This document shows positions 1-10,240 of a stretch of 64,000 nucleotides of DNA, in pieces. This DNA comes from Tilletia caries (taxonomy: Eukaryota > Basidiomycota > Exobasidiomycetes > Tilletiales > Tilletiaceae). Made by a program: the position numbers and the translations under genes. Location of the stretch: the NCBI GenBank assembly GCA_032718865.1, contig JALUTQ010000007.1, forward strand, positions 1,798,001 through 1,862,000, given 5' to 3'. Position 1 is the first letter of the stretch. Each line of letters opens with the position of its first letter. The notes under the pieces were generated by a model. That model saw only the letters and a list, made by a program, of their open reading frames with translations, made no database searches and was not told the origin of the DNA.

Positions 1-104
1 AAGTCTGCTGATAAGGCAAGATGTGTGCAGTACTTCGAGGTCTTCGCGAAGGACCCGTTGCCGGGAGGCGAAGCCATCGTTATGGAGACTGCAATGGAAG
101 ATTG
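1..104 (+). CDS. partial exon of an unrecognised gene, cut by the window edge
   Basis: Frame 1 is open from base 1 to a GTAAGT donor at 105-110. It encodes about 34 residues (a stretch reading YFEVFAKDPLPGGEA) ending in E-D-W. The start and all upstream exons lie outside the window and no clear downstream exon is seen before the MITE at 498. I do not recognise the family. The only support is the open frame joined to a good splice donor, so the call is weak. Confidence 0.3.
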
Positions 105-497
105 GTAAGTGGTGAGCAAAGGATTAAGCGAACTTACGAGGCTGCTTGTCTTATATGCGTTGACTGGCCAAGGCTCCCGTGGGCATGCCAGGGGTATCAG
201 CGAGACCGCGCGAGTCGCGCGCGAGTAGGTGTAGCACAAAGTGTGCCCTGACCGTTGCAGATCGGCCCTTGGGAACCCGTTTCCGCTCTTTGGCAGTGTG
301 GGTTTTGGTGGTGGCGGCGGAGCCGACAAGGAACTCGAGATCGTCGTGGCGGTTTCACAAGGCTAACTATTTATCCGATGCACCCGATCTCAGGCTAGGA
401 ACTGCAAAACTTTAAATGGCCGCTTCCTCGTCGCGGAGACGTCGCGACGCGCGACGCGACCGAAGCGTTTGGAAGTCATTCACCTCTTCGATATTCA
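105..497. other. no gene recognised
   Basis: Only short open frames with no family resemblance are present. A CG-rich run of GTCGCG/CGCGAC words lies around 430-465. This stretch may include introns and further small exons of the gene entering from the left edge. Confidence 0.3.
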
Positions 498-1295
498 GGC
501 TACTACGAGAGTCCCGAATTTTACCCATGCCACTTTACCCACGCGGGGGTAAAAAGTGGGTAAAACTGAATAGGCGGCCTCTAAGCTTCCATTTTTACCC
601 ACCGTTACCCATGCAGACCCCCAAATTTTTACCCTGGAACTTTTTACCCCACGTGGGTAAAAATGGTGCCGGAAGGGGTAAAATTGTTCATCTCACTTGC
701 AAATCCTCACTTTTACCCACTGAGGAGCGGGTTTTACCCACAAGCGCTTTACCCCTTGAGACGAAGAGACCCCGAGTCTCGACCACGTGCTTGGGGGTCT
801 TCTCTATATGAGACCCCTCTGACCACTTCCGCTTCTCCGAGCCAGCACTCGCAGGGCCGCGGTATATTTCCGGTATCCACGACGATGAGCTCGAGCACTC
901 CCATCTCGACGAGGAGCCGCAGGGTGAACGATTTCTAGGCCCAGACGAGAAGGGAGGCAATCGTGGGGACCATAACTTCGATTTCAAAAGTAGTCACTGG
1001 GTAAAACTTGAATGGGTAAAATTCGAGGGCATGGGAGTGAGGAAATATTTTTACCCCAAGACTTACCCACAAGGGGTAAAGACTTGTGGGTAAAAGTCAG
1101 AGTCCACATCTCAACTCAGCACTTTTACCCATTTTCCTGAGCCAATTTTACCCCGAGGGGTAAAATGAGTTGGGTAAATTTGGGCACCCTGCGTGGGTAA
1201 GGATGGGTAAAAGTGGAGGTTAAAAAGGCGCATGGGCAATTTTACCCCCGAGTGGGTAAAACCTGGGGGTAAAATTCATGGGTGCCGGCTACTAC
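498..1295. mobile_element. motif-dense MITE A (TTTTACCC / GGGTAAAA)
   Basis: The segment 507-1286 (780 bp) is packed with GGGTAAAA and its complement in both orientations at irregular spacing. It is flanked by a perfect 9-bp direct repeat GGCTACTAC (498-506 and 1287-1295), read as the target site duplication. Near both ends the inverted words GAATTTTACCC and GGGTAAAATTC match over 11 bp, but the outermost bases match poorly. No transposase frame is present. It is one of seven motif-dense elements in this window, each with its own motif. Confidence 0.7.
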
Positions 1296-1527
1296 CCTTG
1301 TCTCTACTATGCTCTCGACGTTCTTGCTTCTGTCAGTAATCGAAACTTTTAATGATGTACAGTGTTGTGTAGTGGATTGTTATCCGCTGTATAGTAGGTC
1401 ATCACAACGACCAAGACTTCGTCTCTCAAACGTATCGAAGGCATCCGGAATACCACAAAGTACCCATACACTGTGAGTAGGAACCAATATAGGGGAAAAT
1501 GTGTACTGATCTTGATTGTCTGGGCAG
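1296..1527. other. no gene recognised; probable upstream region or intron of the next small gene
   Basis: There is no supported frame. A splice-acceptor-like CTGGGCAG ends at 1527, directly before the ATG of the following small gene. Confidence 0.3.
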
Positions 1528-1893
1528 ATGGTGATGCGGATGAACATGGGCTCGTTGGCCCCACTGGACTTTGCCGGTCGGGCCCGCCAGGCCGCCCGTC
1601 ATGACGCTGAGGTTGCCGCCCATCAAGCTCGCCTCGCGGCCGAGGCACATCAGGCCCGCCTCGCGGCCGAGGCACATCAAGCCCGTGCCACGCCACAGAA
1701 CCAACCTGGCGCCGCCGAGGAACCGCGAGTCAAAACCCCTGTGTCCGCCCCCAGCCCGCAACCCGGCACGTCCCCCCAAACTGCCATCGTCATCGAAGAC
1801 GATGACAAGGACGAAGAGCCCCGACCAAACGAGGAGGATGCAGAGGAGGAGGGGGCCTTGGGTTTGAAGAGCAACCCAATCGTGATTGAATAG
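1528..1893 (+). CDS. small acidic coiled-coil protein with SUMO-interaction-like tail
   Basis: ATG at 1528 follows an acceptor-like CAG, so this may be the last exon of a longer gene. The 121-residue product has an Ala/Arg/His/Gln-rich helical stretch containing a repeated QARLAAEAH unit (about residues 30-55), a Pro-rich linker, then an acidic tail. Two hydrophobic-acidic motifs, AIVIEDDD and the very C-terminal PIVIE, fit the consensus of SUMO-interacting motifs (two or three V/I residues next to acids). A second tiny gene at 3787-4151 ends the same way. The family is not recognised. Functional reading is inference from motif shape only. Confidence 0.5.
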   Translation: MVMRMNMGSLAPLDFAGRARQAARHDAEVAAHQARLAAEAHQARLAAEAHQARATPQNQPGAAEEPRVKTPVSAPSPQPGTSPQTAIVIEDDDKDEEPRPNEEDAEEEGALGLKSNPIVIE

Positions 1894-2328
1894 GCGGTGA
1901 GGGGGAAGACGAGTCAGCTTTCTTTTGTTCCACATCGAATCGAGACCGCTTTGACTGATTCGTACCATAGTCCACCTCTCCATACGAAGGCTGCGTGAAC
2001 TCATCTTGGGTGTGATTGATCTTGAAGGTGAGGGGGAGAAGGACCAAGCGGAGCCGTGATGTTGAACCCCCATAGCGACACCGGTAGGTTGATAGCGAGA
2101 CAGATGCGCGACTTTACGTAGAGAACGAGGTATAGTTTCTTGATGAAGTTGACTTCGGCCTCGACATCGGCATCAATACCGATACTGAGATACAAACGGC
2201 AGAGTATCAATCAGCATGTGGAAGATCAGATGCATGTTCGTCTCGATGTACTCACATTGCGTTGACCTTACTGCAATCGGCAGAGCCACCACCTGAGCCA
2301 TCGACCGAGGTTCTGACTCAGCCACTAC

Positions 2329-2386
2329 CGGAGACACTGCCGCCAACGCTGACGCCAACGCTGACGCCAACGCTGACGCCGCCCTT
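2329..2386. repeat. 12-bp tandem repeat (GACGCCAACGCT)
   Basis: Four to five copies of the 12-mer GACGCCAACGCT are arranged head to tail. Read on the plus strand it would encode Thr-Leu-Thr-Pro repeats. Confidence 0.7.
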
Positions 2387-3031
2387 GACACCAACACCTG
2401 CCGACAGCGACACCGGCGCCACGTCCAGGAACGGTTGCAGTTAAGCAAGCGTGACCTTGGGGAGCAGATCGGGGTGCTGTGCTCGGATGTTGCGCTCACG
2501 ATACAGTCGCCATCGACGGTCATACGCCCATGACTGTGGTAGCTGACGCAGTTTTCTTGGCCGGGAACGTTTTGGATGGCGTTGTCGGCTGCGAGGGACG
2601 AGGAACCGGATTTAAGAGATAGATATCAGGATGGAATCGCGCCGACAAGTCATTTGGGAGCGAGCTCACCTGCTGTGATATCATCCGACTTGCGATCGCG
2701 CTTGAAGGGCTTCGGGTTGTGGTCGTCACCAGACGTAGATGGTGTGGGCAGGCTTGTCATGGTGGGAGCGTGGTGAATGAAGGTCCTGCTGGTGCGTGAG
2801 GTCCTCCGCGTCGTCGGGTTGCCGCCCTGTCTTGAGCCTCGAGGGCGGAATCCTCATCGTGATGCACATTGCAGACGATTTACAAGTCAAGAAGAGTTAT
2901 GATGAGTGTTCAGAAAGATAGGGGGTATTGGAAACAGGAAAAGAAAATACTCACCGCCGTTGCATTGCTCTTGATGAAGACGAGACGACATGATGATGGA
3001 TCCTGTGTTCCATCGACTCAACGTCATCGTC

Positions 3032-3599
3032 CGCTTTTGAGTGTGTAAGACGGAATTTTGATCAGGCTATCGTCACAACGCACGGTCGGGAACTGTGGAA
3101 GAACTCACCATTGTCGGCATCAGTTCCTGAATCTCGACGGATCTTGATGGCGAGCGGAAGGGATCAACTCGAATCAGGTCCGGAAGGCTGTGGTTGGGTC
3201 GTGAGAGTACGCGTACGTTGATCAGCGCGTATTGCAGGCAAAGGCATGAACTGCTGGAGTAACCTACGCTTGTTGCTGTCGCTGTTGTCTGGCGACAACC
3301 TGTGCATTCTCCGAAACTGCCCGCCTTTTGATCTCATTCTGGATCCGGAGGGCATCTTGTTCCAGTCATTGGCGTGCGCCAGAGGGAAGGTGTCGCAAAG
3401 TCGGAGGAGGGGCCCGTTGGATGCTTGGATACCTCTAGAGGGAGCGAGACGCGTAACGACCGAGGCTACGTCGTTCTGCACAAGTTGGGGCAGATGTACT
3501 CCTCGTCATCGATCGCCTTTGAGAGTGTAAGACGGAGTTCTGATCAGCCTATCGTCACAACGCACGGTCGGGAACTATGGAAGAGCTCACCATTGTCCC
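3032..3599. repeat. pair of ~85-bp direct repeats
   Basis: The segment at about 3032-3116 and the segment at about 3514-3599 share the same text with a few substitutions, including the common core CGTCACAACGCACGGTCGGG. They are about 480 bp apart. On the minus strand both begin with a GGTGAG donor-like sequence, which suggests a tandemly duplicated exon. Confidence 0.65.
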
Positions 3600-3786
3600 T
3601 ACAAAATAAGTCAAGTTAGTGCATGTAGCGAGTGAAGCAGGAAGTCAAAATTATCGATGCCATGCCAAGAAGGGAATTGAGTTCAGTGTGAGAGCGTGAG
3701 TTTATCATGGAGAGGAAAGAAGAAGATGTTTGCGGTTGGGAGGTACGGAAACAGAAACAGAACTTTGGGGGAGAAGTTGGCCGCGA

Positions 3787-4151
3787 CTAATCGTCAATGA
3801 CAATGGCCTCATCGGGGCTCGAACCGGGACCAATGCGGAGTCTCATGTCGACGAGGTATCTGGCCTGTCGGATTGCTTGTCCGTGCTCCGGAGTGAATGA
3901 GGGAGGAGGCCTCTTTGAGGAGGCCTCACGAACAGCCGCCTGTTTTGCCCTCTCCTCGGCGCGCTCCTTCTTCTGCCTAGCCTGGAGGTCTTTGATCCGT
4001 GCCGCTTCTGACGCCTGGATCCATTCCTGGCGCTCTCGCATCCTTTGTTCGATAGCCGCCACGCGGGCGGCTTCGGAATCCTATAGGCGGAGGGATCAAG
4101 TCAGCAGGAAGTACTTGGGAAAGATACGGGAAGCGCCCCACTCACCGACAT
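3787..4151 (-). CDS. 99-residue coiled-coil protein ending in AIVIDD
   Basis: Two exons on the minus strand: a 6-nt first exon (ATG TCG, 4151-4146), a GTGAGT...TATAG intron (4145-4081), and a second exon 4080-3787 ending in TAG. The product starts MSDSEAARV, has a charged Arg/Lys/Glu/Gln-rich helix with two SEAAR words (about residues 3-55), a short Pro-rich part, and ends in AIVIDD, a good match to a C-terminal SUMO-interacting motif. The architecture (helix plus terminal V/I-acidic motif) resembles the small protein at 1528-1893. No family is recognised; the function is unknown. Confidence 0.5.
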
Positions 4152-4210
4152 GTTTGCAGTGTTGGTGTTGGCTGAGATGCAAGAGATAGAATTTAGCCGG
4201 GGGTTGCCGT

Positions 4211-4310
4211 GTGATGTACTGATTGAGAGAAGAAGATTGGCGTCGATGTTGGACGTGAAGGTGATGTACTGATTGAGAGCAGAAGATTGGCGTCGATGTC
4301 GGACGTGGAG
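4211..4310. repeat. two tandem 50-bp units
   Basis: Units 4211-4260 and 4261-4310 are exact-length head-to-tail copies beginning GTGATGTACTGATTGAGAG and differ at a few bases. They lie just upstream of the small minus-strand gene ending at 4151. Confidence 0.8.
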
Positions 4311-4430
4311 GAAGTGGTACCCCCGACCGGGTCAATACGGGGGTGTCGTCTTAAGGGTCGCGGTCCGCTGCCCTCGTAGTGTCAGAGTGCTTGGTTGATG
4401 GACGTGGATGAAATGATGGTTTCAACCGAG

Positions 4431-4520
4431 GTAATTGTTGGATATATGCATCATCCATGACACTTGGGTCGAGACTGGTCTCACCTTTTAGTATAGTGGT
4501 AGAATGTTCACAACAGTAAT
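4431..4520. mobile_element. solo 80-bp LTR of the TRIM family
   Basis: Positions 4436-4515 match the 80-bp terminal repeats of the TRIM at 30445-30800, starting TGTTGGATATATGC and ending GTTCACAACA. It is flanked by a perfect 5-bp duplication GTAAT (4431-4435 and 4516-4520). A lone LTR with a clean duplication is the expected product of recombination between the two LTRs of a complete copy. Confidence 0.85.
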
Positions 4521-4653
4521 GGATGGTGTTGTTGTAGGAGTCGCGGCCCTGCGCTCGTAATGGTTAGAGTGGACCCTTGTTGTGTTTGGGGTAGGCTCCT
4601 CCTTGCTTGCATGTACGCCCCTCCGTGCTTGCATGGAGTGAGATGAGATAAAG

Positions 4654-6198
4654 TCAAATGCGCTCAGGGTTGACGCTTGGAAGGATAAAGTCGACGTCCG
4701 TGAACTGATCGTGATCGTCAACGAATCGTCGCGGTTGTTCCCACGAATAGAACGGGTGCTCCTTACTGGATAACCGAACCGCATAATATGGGCGGACGGC
4801 TCGATGAGGTTGTACCATAACCCCTTCGAAGTGGATGACGGTACTCATCTCTGTAAGCAACGCATTTCCACGCCTCCGACCTTTGAATCGCTTGAGAAGG
4901 ATTTCGAGGTCCTGACGTTCTGCGGCTCCCTTTTTTGAATCCGGGTGGGTTATAGCTATGGTGTGAAAGGCCGCGATGACTTCTTTGATGAATTCTCGAA
5001 CCATGATGCCGTCTGGGGATCTTGGCATAAGAGAACCCATCGCTCCGTACGGCAGCATCCGTGCGGTGAAGAATGGGAACGCCGGGGGTTCGGAGGTCAA
5101 GAGTCGTACAGGTTGATGTATACAGAGGTCGGCATGGGTTAGGTATTGGGTATCTGGGGTCCCATACCCATACCCGAGGGTATACCCTTTTTCCCGACGA
5201 GACCCATACCCATACCCGAGGGTATACTCAAGGTATACCTGCTTATGTAATCAACCGATTTTTTGGCCATTTTTAGATTGTATTTACCTACGTTTACCTG
5301 CGTTGAACCTGGGTATACCTAGGTATACCCATCTTGTCTGGCTTCTGACCTTTTTTGTACACATACCCAGATTGTACACTTGTACCTAGGTATACCGTAT
5401 ACCCTGCATTTCATAATTATACTCAAGTAATGCAAGTGTACCCAAGCAAGACTCTGTGTATACCTGGAATACCCTGTGCATACCCAGATTATACCTGCGT
5501 ATACCCAGAATATACCTACGTGTATCCAAGATATACCTGCGTATACCCAAGATATACCTGCGTATACCCAAGTTATACCTGCGTATACCAGGGAGAACAT
5601 TCAGATGGGTATAAGGTGGGTAAAGGTCAGGTATGGTGGGTATACTCAAGTCATACCCACATACCCAACTTCTTAGGTATAGCGGACCCCATACCCAATA
5701 CCGTACCTGTACCCACAGGGTAGGTACTGGGTATACCCAAGATGTACCCATACCCACGCCGACCTCTGGATGTATAGGTGTATCGATCGCATGGAAGAAG
5801 TTGTTTCGGGGTCGGGGGGGCCGTGGTCGAAGACGCCCTTGTAGCGGCGTTGTTGCTCGGGAATTCGACGAATTGCTGGTTGTGGATCGATCGTTGGGGA
5901 TGTTTCCGTTCCTCGGTGGCTGCTGTTGCGAAGGTGGGTACGACCAATTTTTGCGGGTGTGTGCCGAGAAGAGTAGTATCCACGATGGGCATGTGGGTGG
6001 TGGTCGGAAGGGGCTCCAGATTGGGTTCAGCATCTTTGAGATGCGTGAACTGGGATATGAAAGCGTCTATGTCAGATTCAAGCATTTGTGAGGAACGAGT
6101 CTCGAATCCAGATTGAGGAGAGAAGGATAAGCGGATCGGTTCAAAATCGTTAACATCCGTGATAAATACCTCTGTAGTCACGATCCGGCAACTCACAT
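4654..6198 (-). pseudogene. unrecognised minus-strand gene split by a hAT-like MITE
   Basis: Two open stretches on the minus strand, 6196 to 5777 and 5114 to 4654, flank MITE B. The first begins after a probable GTGAGT...CTACAG intron near 6196-6171 and reads through VFITDVNDFEPIRL-like residues into the duplicated target site. The second contains a charged helix (residues like VREFIKEVIAAF) and ends in FILPSVNPERI. The two halves are not in the same frame after removal of the element, so there is either an unrecognised intron or a further frameshift. No known domain is seen. The target duplication shows that the MITE entered this sequence; that both halves were one gene is inference. Confidence 0.4.
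5115..5776. mobile_element. motif-dense MITE B, hAT-like (GTATACC)
   Basis: The element 5123-5768 (646 bp) begins CAGAGGTCGGCATGGGT and ends with the inverted copy (CAGAGGTCGGCGTGGGT on the other strand). It is flanked by a perfect 8-bp duplication GATGTATA (5115-5122, 5769-5776). An 8-bp duplication with CAG-starting inverted repeats is the signature of the hAT superfamily. The interior is filled with GGTATAC/GTATACCC words in both orientations and has no transposase, so it is non-autonomous. Confidence 0.9.
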
Positions 6199-7369
6199 TG
6201 GACCTCTTATCATCTCACCGAGAGTCACTCATGTACCGCATTGTACAACCACGTCTGGATAGTGGAGACGTATTCGATAGGCATAGCAGTAGACCTGGAC
6301 ACGTCGCGCGAAGCGTGACGCGTCGTAAAGCTTAACTTGATCCGAGGTCCTCGCTTAGCCATTGTGAACTTGAAGATGCTGCGGCCACCACCACGCTAGA
6401 TCAAAAACCATGGTCGTTAGCACATGTCTCCACTATAACCGCATCGGAAGAAAAGTCTAATACTTGCGCGCCATATGTAGAGTAGTATGGTCATGGCATA
6501 GGGAGCCTAGAAACGGAAAACGTACGCGAACGACCCGTATGTTAGCTTTGGCCTTGGTGATGTCGAGGCGTTTACCGGTGATTGAAAGTGACGACAAATG
6601 CCGACGTCATTGTGAACGTGCTGCGTTGGGAATCGATAGCAGACGGACAGACGAGCATGCCCTGTTGAGGTCAGAGCTTGACCCTGTGCAACAAGTCCAA
6701 CGCTCTGTATCGTCAGCGAGTGACCCGGTATGGCAGGTGACCACAACGCATTCGCAGCGTTGAGGAAGCGGATGATGAATTGGCTAGCATGCGCATCGTT
6801 GAGGAAGCGAATGATGAATTGGCCAGCGAGTCTCGTGCAGATGCCTTAACCAACGTGAAACGTGTCTAATGGGTCGTGCACCCCTCTTACTCACAAGACT
6901 GGACAAGGGAAAGGGAAGCAGAAGTCGTCAGTAATCTTCACCACATAAGTCTATGACGGGGATACGCTCACCACTCTGCTGCACGTGAGACCCTTGTGAG
7001 ATAGATGTGATTCCTATCCCGGAAATGCATGGGCCCCGGTTGTGCATACGGTGTTGAACAAGGCGTAACTGAATCGGTGAGTGCGGCCCATGCAGGCGTC
7101 CTTCACGGAAGTGATGCGTTACCCGTCATAAACGCCCTAGCTGGGTCGTACATTCACCGCACATGAAAGGCGTACTGGGAGCGCGAGTAGGAGAGACGAA
7201 AGGAATCAGCAGGGTATTCTCGCGCGTGCATGGAGCGGAGAATCTTACCACTCTGCGGGCGGACTTGATCTGCGCGCCGATAACCCGGTCATGTCTCTTC
7301 TTAGGTCCTGCTGGAGTTGACGTAGGGAGAGCAATGGCTGTGTGGTAACCTTCCTGTCGGAATGTAGAC
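6199..7369. other. no gene recognised
   Basis: About 1.2 kb with only short frames of no recognisable family. It holds a near-tandem duplication of about 35 bp (GTTGAGGAAGCGRATGATGA, about 6757-6826). It probably separates the disrupted gene on the left from the helicase region on the right. Confidence 0.3.
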
Positions 7370-8920
7370 CTATGACAGGCGTGCGCGTCTGTGAGGACGG
7401 TCTTCGTTGATGACTGTCTCGCCGACGGGCGAGATTAGTAACTTCCAGTCGTTGTGGCCATGTTCGATAGTTGTTTTCCGAGCGATTGCCTCTAGCCGTG
7501 CTAGTTCGTTCTGCAGATTTGTTGGCAGAGGTGGGGCGTTCAACTGTTTTCGACTGACCTCTCCGACGAGGTAAATATCTTGTCGACGAGTGGCTCTGGA
7601 TGCGCTGACATAAGCTGGAAATCCTCCTCGACATAAATCCACGACGACCCCGCCGTGACAGGTGATACCTTGGGCTGAATGAACCGTCATAGCGAATCCA
7701 GGCTGAAGAGGTAGTTGCTGGCGAGAGATGCGATGGACACTGTTCTCCCCGTCGGCAAACGAGAAGCTGAATGAAGACGCGCAGGGGTAGATCGGAAGAC
7801 ATCCGCGTTCAAGGCCGCTGAGCTGCCATGTAGCATTATCGTCGAACCGTATGATCGCAACCTTTGGAACAGTGAATCCAAGTCGATCCGTTGTCATCTG
7901 CCAATTGACGATTCTGCCGAAGGCACCGTTCGTGACCCCCAGGGGAATGCTTTGGTTGGGTCCCTTGTAAATGATTGGCATCCCGACAAAGAATGGTAGT
8001 CTTCCCATGCCAACTTTGGTGTCGCCTCGACCGTTATAGTTGAGCAGCGCCGTGCGAGCCTCGACATCTAAGACCGCAGACGTGTCATCGATGACATGGC
8101 TGATCACCAGATCCTGAGCCTGTACAGAGGCTTGGGAAGCTGCCTTCAGTTCGTTGAGACTGCGCACGGTCTGGTTTGTGGCGGCCAATACTACCAGATC
8201 CCGCTTGGTTTTGAGCCCAATACCGCTGGCGGAAAGGTGAGTGCGTAGAACGTTGGTATTCAAAAGCCGGGCGTCGTCCTCGGTGCATTGCCGCAGTCGC
8301 AAGCGCGCCAACGCCAGCGCCATATCGTCGTCCTTCATCCTCATTTGTTCAGTGAATTCGACCACGGTGTTGACTGATAACCAGCTTAATCGGCCGAGTT
8401 CGACCTTCGTCCTGATGTCGCCCGATAATGACGATCGACTTGTCCGCGTGTAGAGTGGGGCGGCACCTACGGGGGGAAGCTGGCATAAGTCGCCGGCGAA
8501 GATAACGTGCATCCCTCCGAACGGCTCGTCCAGTCGCTGCGTCGCAATCCGTAACGCTTGGTCCATTTCAGAGAACACTTCGCACGATGTCATAGACACT
8601 TCATCGAAGAATAACCAACGTACGGTGCCGAAGGCTTTCTGAAGGAAGTGTAACCGTTTCGCATGGTTCGCCGTTCGGGAAGCCTGTGTCTCGTCAGTTG
8701 TGAGGCCCCGGCGATGGACGTCCAACCCAAACGCGGAATGTTGTGTTTGACCGCCAATGGCAGACGCCGCCTTTCCTGTTGGGGCCAAAAACTTGATCCC
8801 ACTGCCATGCCCAAACCGATCCATCAGCTCGCGTAGCAATCTGACTACCACGGTTTTGCCGGTTCCTGCCTCGCCATGCATCAACATACGCAGTGGTTCG
8901 ACAGTGTTTCCTGGAGACAT
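7370..8920 (-). CDS. PIF1-type DNA helicase, C-terminal part of a Helitron-like gene
   Basis: The 516-residue frame carries the superfamily 1B helicase motifs of the PIF1 family: Walker A GEAGTGKT (about residue 17), Walker B LFFDEVSM, motif III FAGDLCQLPPV, and the late motifs TVHSAQGITCHG and VSASRATRR. Such helicases unwind DNA with ATP; this family forms the C-terminal half of Helitron rolling-circle transposases. It lies in the same frame as the upstream open stretch 8936-10240, separated only by an in-frame TAA at 8936-8938, so the two were probably one protein. The ATG at 8920 may be incidental. No N-terminal HUH nuclease is seen, so it is a partial or decayed Helitron protein or a captured copy. 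Confidence 0.75.
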   Translation of the reverse strand: MSPGNTVEPLRMLMHGEAGTGKTVVVRLLRELMDRFGHGSGIKFLAPTGKAASAIGGQTQHSAFGLDVHRRGLTTDETQASRTANHAKRLHFLQKAFGTVRWLFFDEVSMTSCEVFSEMDQALRIATQRLDEPFGGMHVIFAGDLCQLPPVGAAPLYTRTSRSSLSGDIRTKVELGRLSWLSVNTVVEFTEQMRMKDDDMALALARLRLRQCTEDDARLLNTNVLRTHLSASGIGLKTKRDLVVLAATNQTVRSLNELKAASQASVQAQDLVISHVIDDTSAVLDVEARTALLNYNGRGDTKVGMGRLPFFVGMPIIYKGPNQSIPLGVTNGAFGRIVNWQMTTDRLGFTVPKVAIIRFDDNATWQLSGLERGCLPIYPCASSFSFSFADGENSVHRISRQQLPLQPGFAMTVHSAQGITCHGGVVVDLCRGGFPAYVSASRATRRQDIYLVGEVSRKQLNAPPLPTNLQNELARLEAIARKTTIEHGHNDWKLLISPVGETVINEDRPHRRARLS

Positions 8921-8935
8921 GCTAAACCGCTCAGT

Positions 8936-10240
8936 TTAAAGGCGCGCGACGGCGTGAAATGTTGTGTGTTCACCGTGCATGACGTCGAAGAATCGTCGGC
9001 CTGCAATGCAGAAGGCCAGTCGTTGTGAAGGTGTCAAGTTCCGCTCCCGCACTAGTTCGTCTAGTAGTGCATGAGGAGGAAGGTCGCGCCAGTGAAGTCG
9101 CTGCGTAGGATGTGCGGGTAAACCGTTGACGAGGTCGAGCACATCGTTGGTTGCCGGTGCTGCGGATACAGGAGTGTCGAATGCGAGCTGCTCTGCCAAC
9201 ACACCAGATGAAGCTGTAGGAACCGTGAGATCCGCACGTGCTTTAGCTTCGAGAAGGTCTTGCTCCTTCTTCCACATCCTCCGGTTGATGGCAGATGTGA
9301 AGACAGGTGTTACAGCAGTCGAGATAGATTCCTGAGGGAACCCAGCGGTTTGGAACCAGCCGTTCGAGTCCAGGACTGAGACGAACTTGAGTGTTTCCGC
9401 GGACTGTTCGGCGCGGGAATAGAGTAAAGCCTCGACGTTGATATCCGCCATGCTGTCATCTACGGGTTCGGTTCCAGCCGCACGAACCTGCTGGTCGATC
9501 TTGGCGGAGTGGTTGGCTTCCCTTCGTCTACGCATGAGTTGATCAGCATCGCGGGCATCTTCACATTCGTTGAGTGCAGCCCAGTTAGCCATCGTTTTCT
9601 TGGCACGAGGTGAGAAAGTTGTCCGTTGGAAAGCGGCCTCCCATGTTTCGGTCCTGGTCTTCAGGGCTACTGAATCGCTGAAAGGGATGAAGTGCGCCAT
9701 CATAGCAGCACAGTATTCATCACCGTGCCCTTCAGATCCGTCGCTGCGAGGGAAACGGGATATGATGCATCGAGGAATGCCATGGGTATGGTTGGGTGTG
9801 TATCGGTGAATGTACTTTGGAAAGTTGGGATGTGACGCTCGTAGATCGTGGTGGTTTTTGTTGCGCTTCTTCGGAGGCGGATGCAGCTTAACGTATTGGA
9901 CGAATTGATAGAACGTGAGACTCGCCAGAGTCTCCCCTCTATGAAGATAGTCGTCCACTTGATGAGCAAGGCCTTTGGTGTTCAACGGTAGCATTCCGCC
10001 TTCATCAAAACCATCGTCTTCTTCATCGTCGTCTGCGTGTAGATTGGAGCAGCTCGATTCGTCCACGGTGTCGCGTCCAGGCTGAACCGCAGTTAGGTCT
10101 TCCGGTGCGGAAACGACGGGAGGATAGTCGTCTGGCGCGCCTGAAGGGCCGGTACTGCCGACGTCGGGCGACGCTCCGTTCAAATCGCGCAGTGAGCCGT
10201 ACAAAGCAATCACCGTCGCTACCAATTGGCCACTCATCAT
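8936..10240 (-). CDS. Helitron-like protein, region upstream of the helicase
   Basis: This 434-residue frame starts at a real ATG (10240) with an acidic stretch near residue 70 and then shows text typical of the middle of Helitron Rep-helicase proteins: a DDYLHRGE word, an RFPRSDGS...EYCAAMMAHFIPF region and a WAALNECEDARDAD region. It ends LTPSQRLAFCIAG...FFD, the segment that normally leads directly into the helicase Walker A. The frame is closed by a TAA (8936-8938) and continues in the same frame into the PIF1 domain. It is either a recent pseudogene caused by one base change (for example CAA to TAA) or two genes. The HUH nuclease is missing. Confidence 0.6.
   Translation of the reverse strand: MMSGQLVATVIALYGSLRDLNGASPDVGSTGPSGAPDDYPPVVSAPEDLTAVQPGRDTVDESSCSNLHADDDEEDDGFDEGGMLPLNTKGLAHQVDDYLHRGETLASLTFYQFVQYVKLHPPPKKRNKNHHDLRASHPNFPKYIHRYTPNHTHGIPRCIISRFPRSDGSEGHGDEYCAAMMAHFIPFSDSVALKTRTETWEAAFQRTTFSPRAKKTMANWAALNECEDARDADQLMRRRREANHSAKIDQQVRAAGTEPVDDSMADINVEALLYSRAEQSAETLKFVSVLDSNGWFQTAGFPQESISTAVTPVFTSAINRRMWKKEQDLLEAKARADLTVPTASSGVLAEQLAFDTPVSAAPATNDVLDLVNGLPAHPTQRLHWRDLPPHALLDELVRERNLTPSQRLAFCIAGRRFFDVMHGEHTTFHAVARL

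Larger units (their letters stand above)
1894..3786. other. no confident gene; duplicated fragments
   Basis: Several short frames exist on both strands but none shows a recognisable domain. The stretch holds a 12-bp tandem repeat (about 2329-2386) and two copies of an 85-bp segment described separately. On the minus strand each 85-bp copy starts with a GGTGAG-like donor, so these could be duplicated exons of small unrecognised genes. Confidence 0.4.

Noticed and set aside
507..1286. Telomere-like array because of GGGTAAAA words
   Set aside because: Words are in both orientations at irregular spacing, are not TTAGGG-type, and the block has a target duplication.
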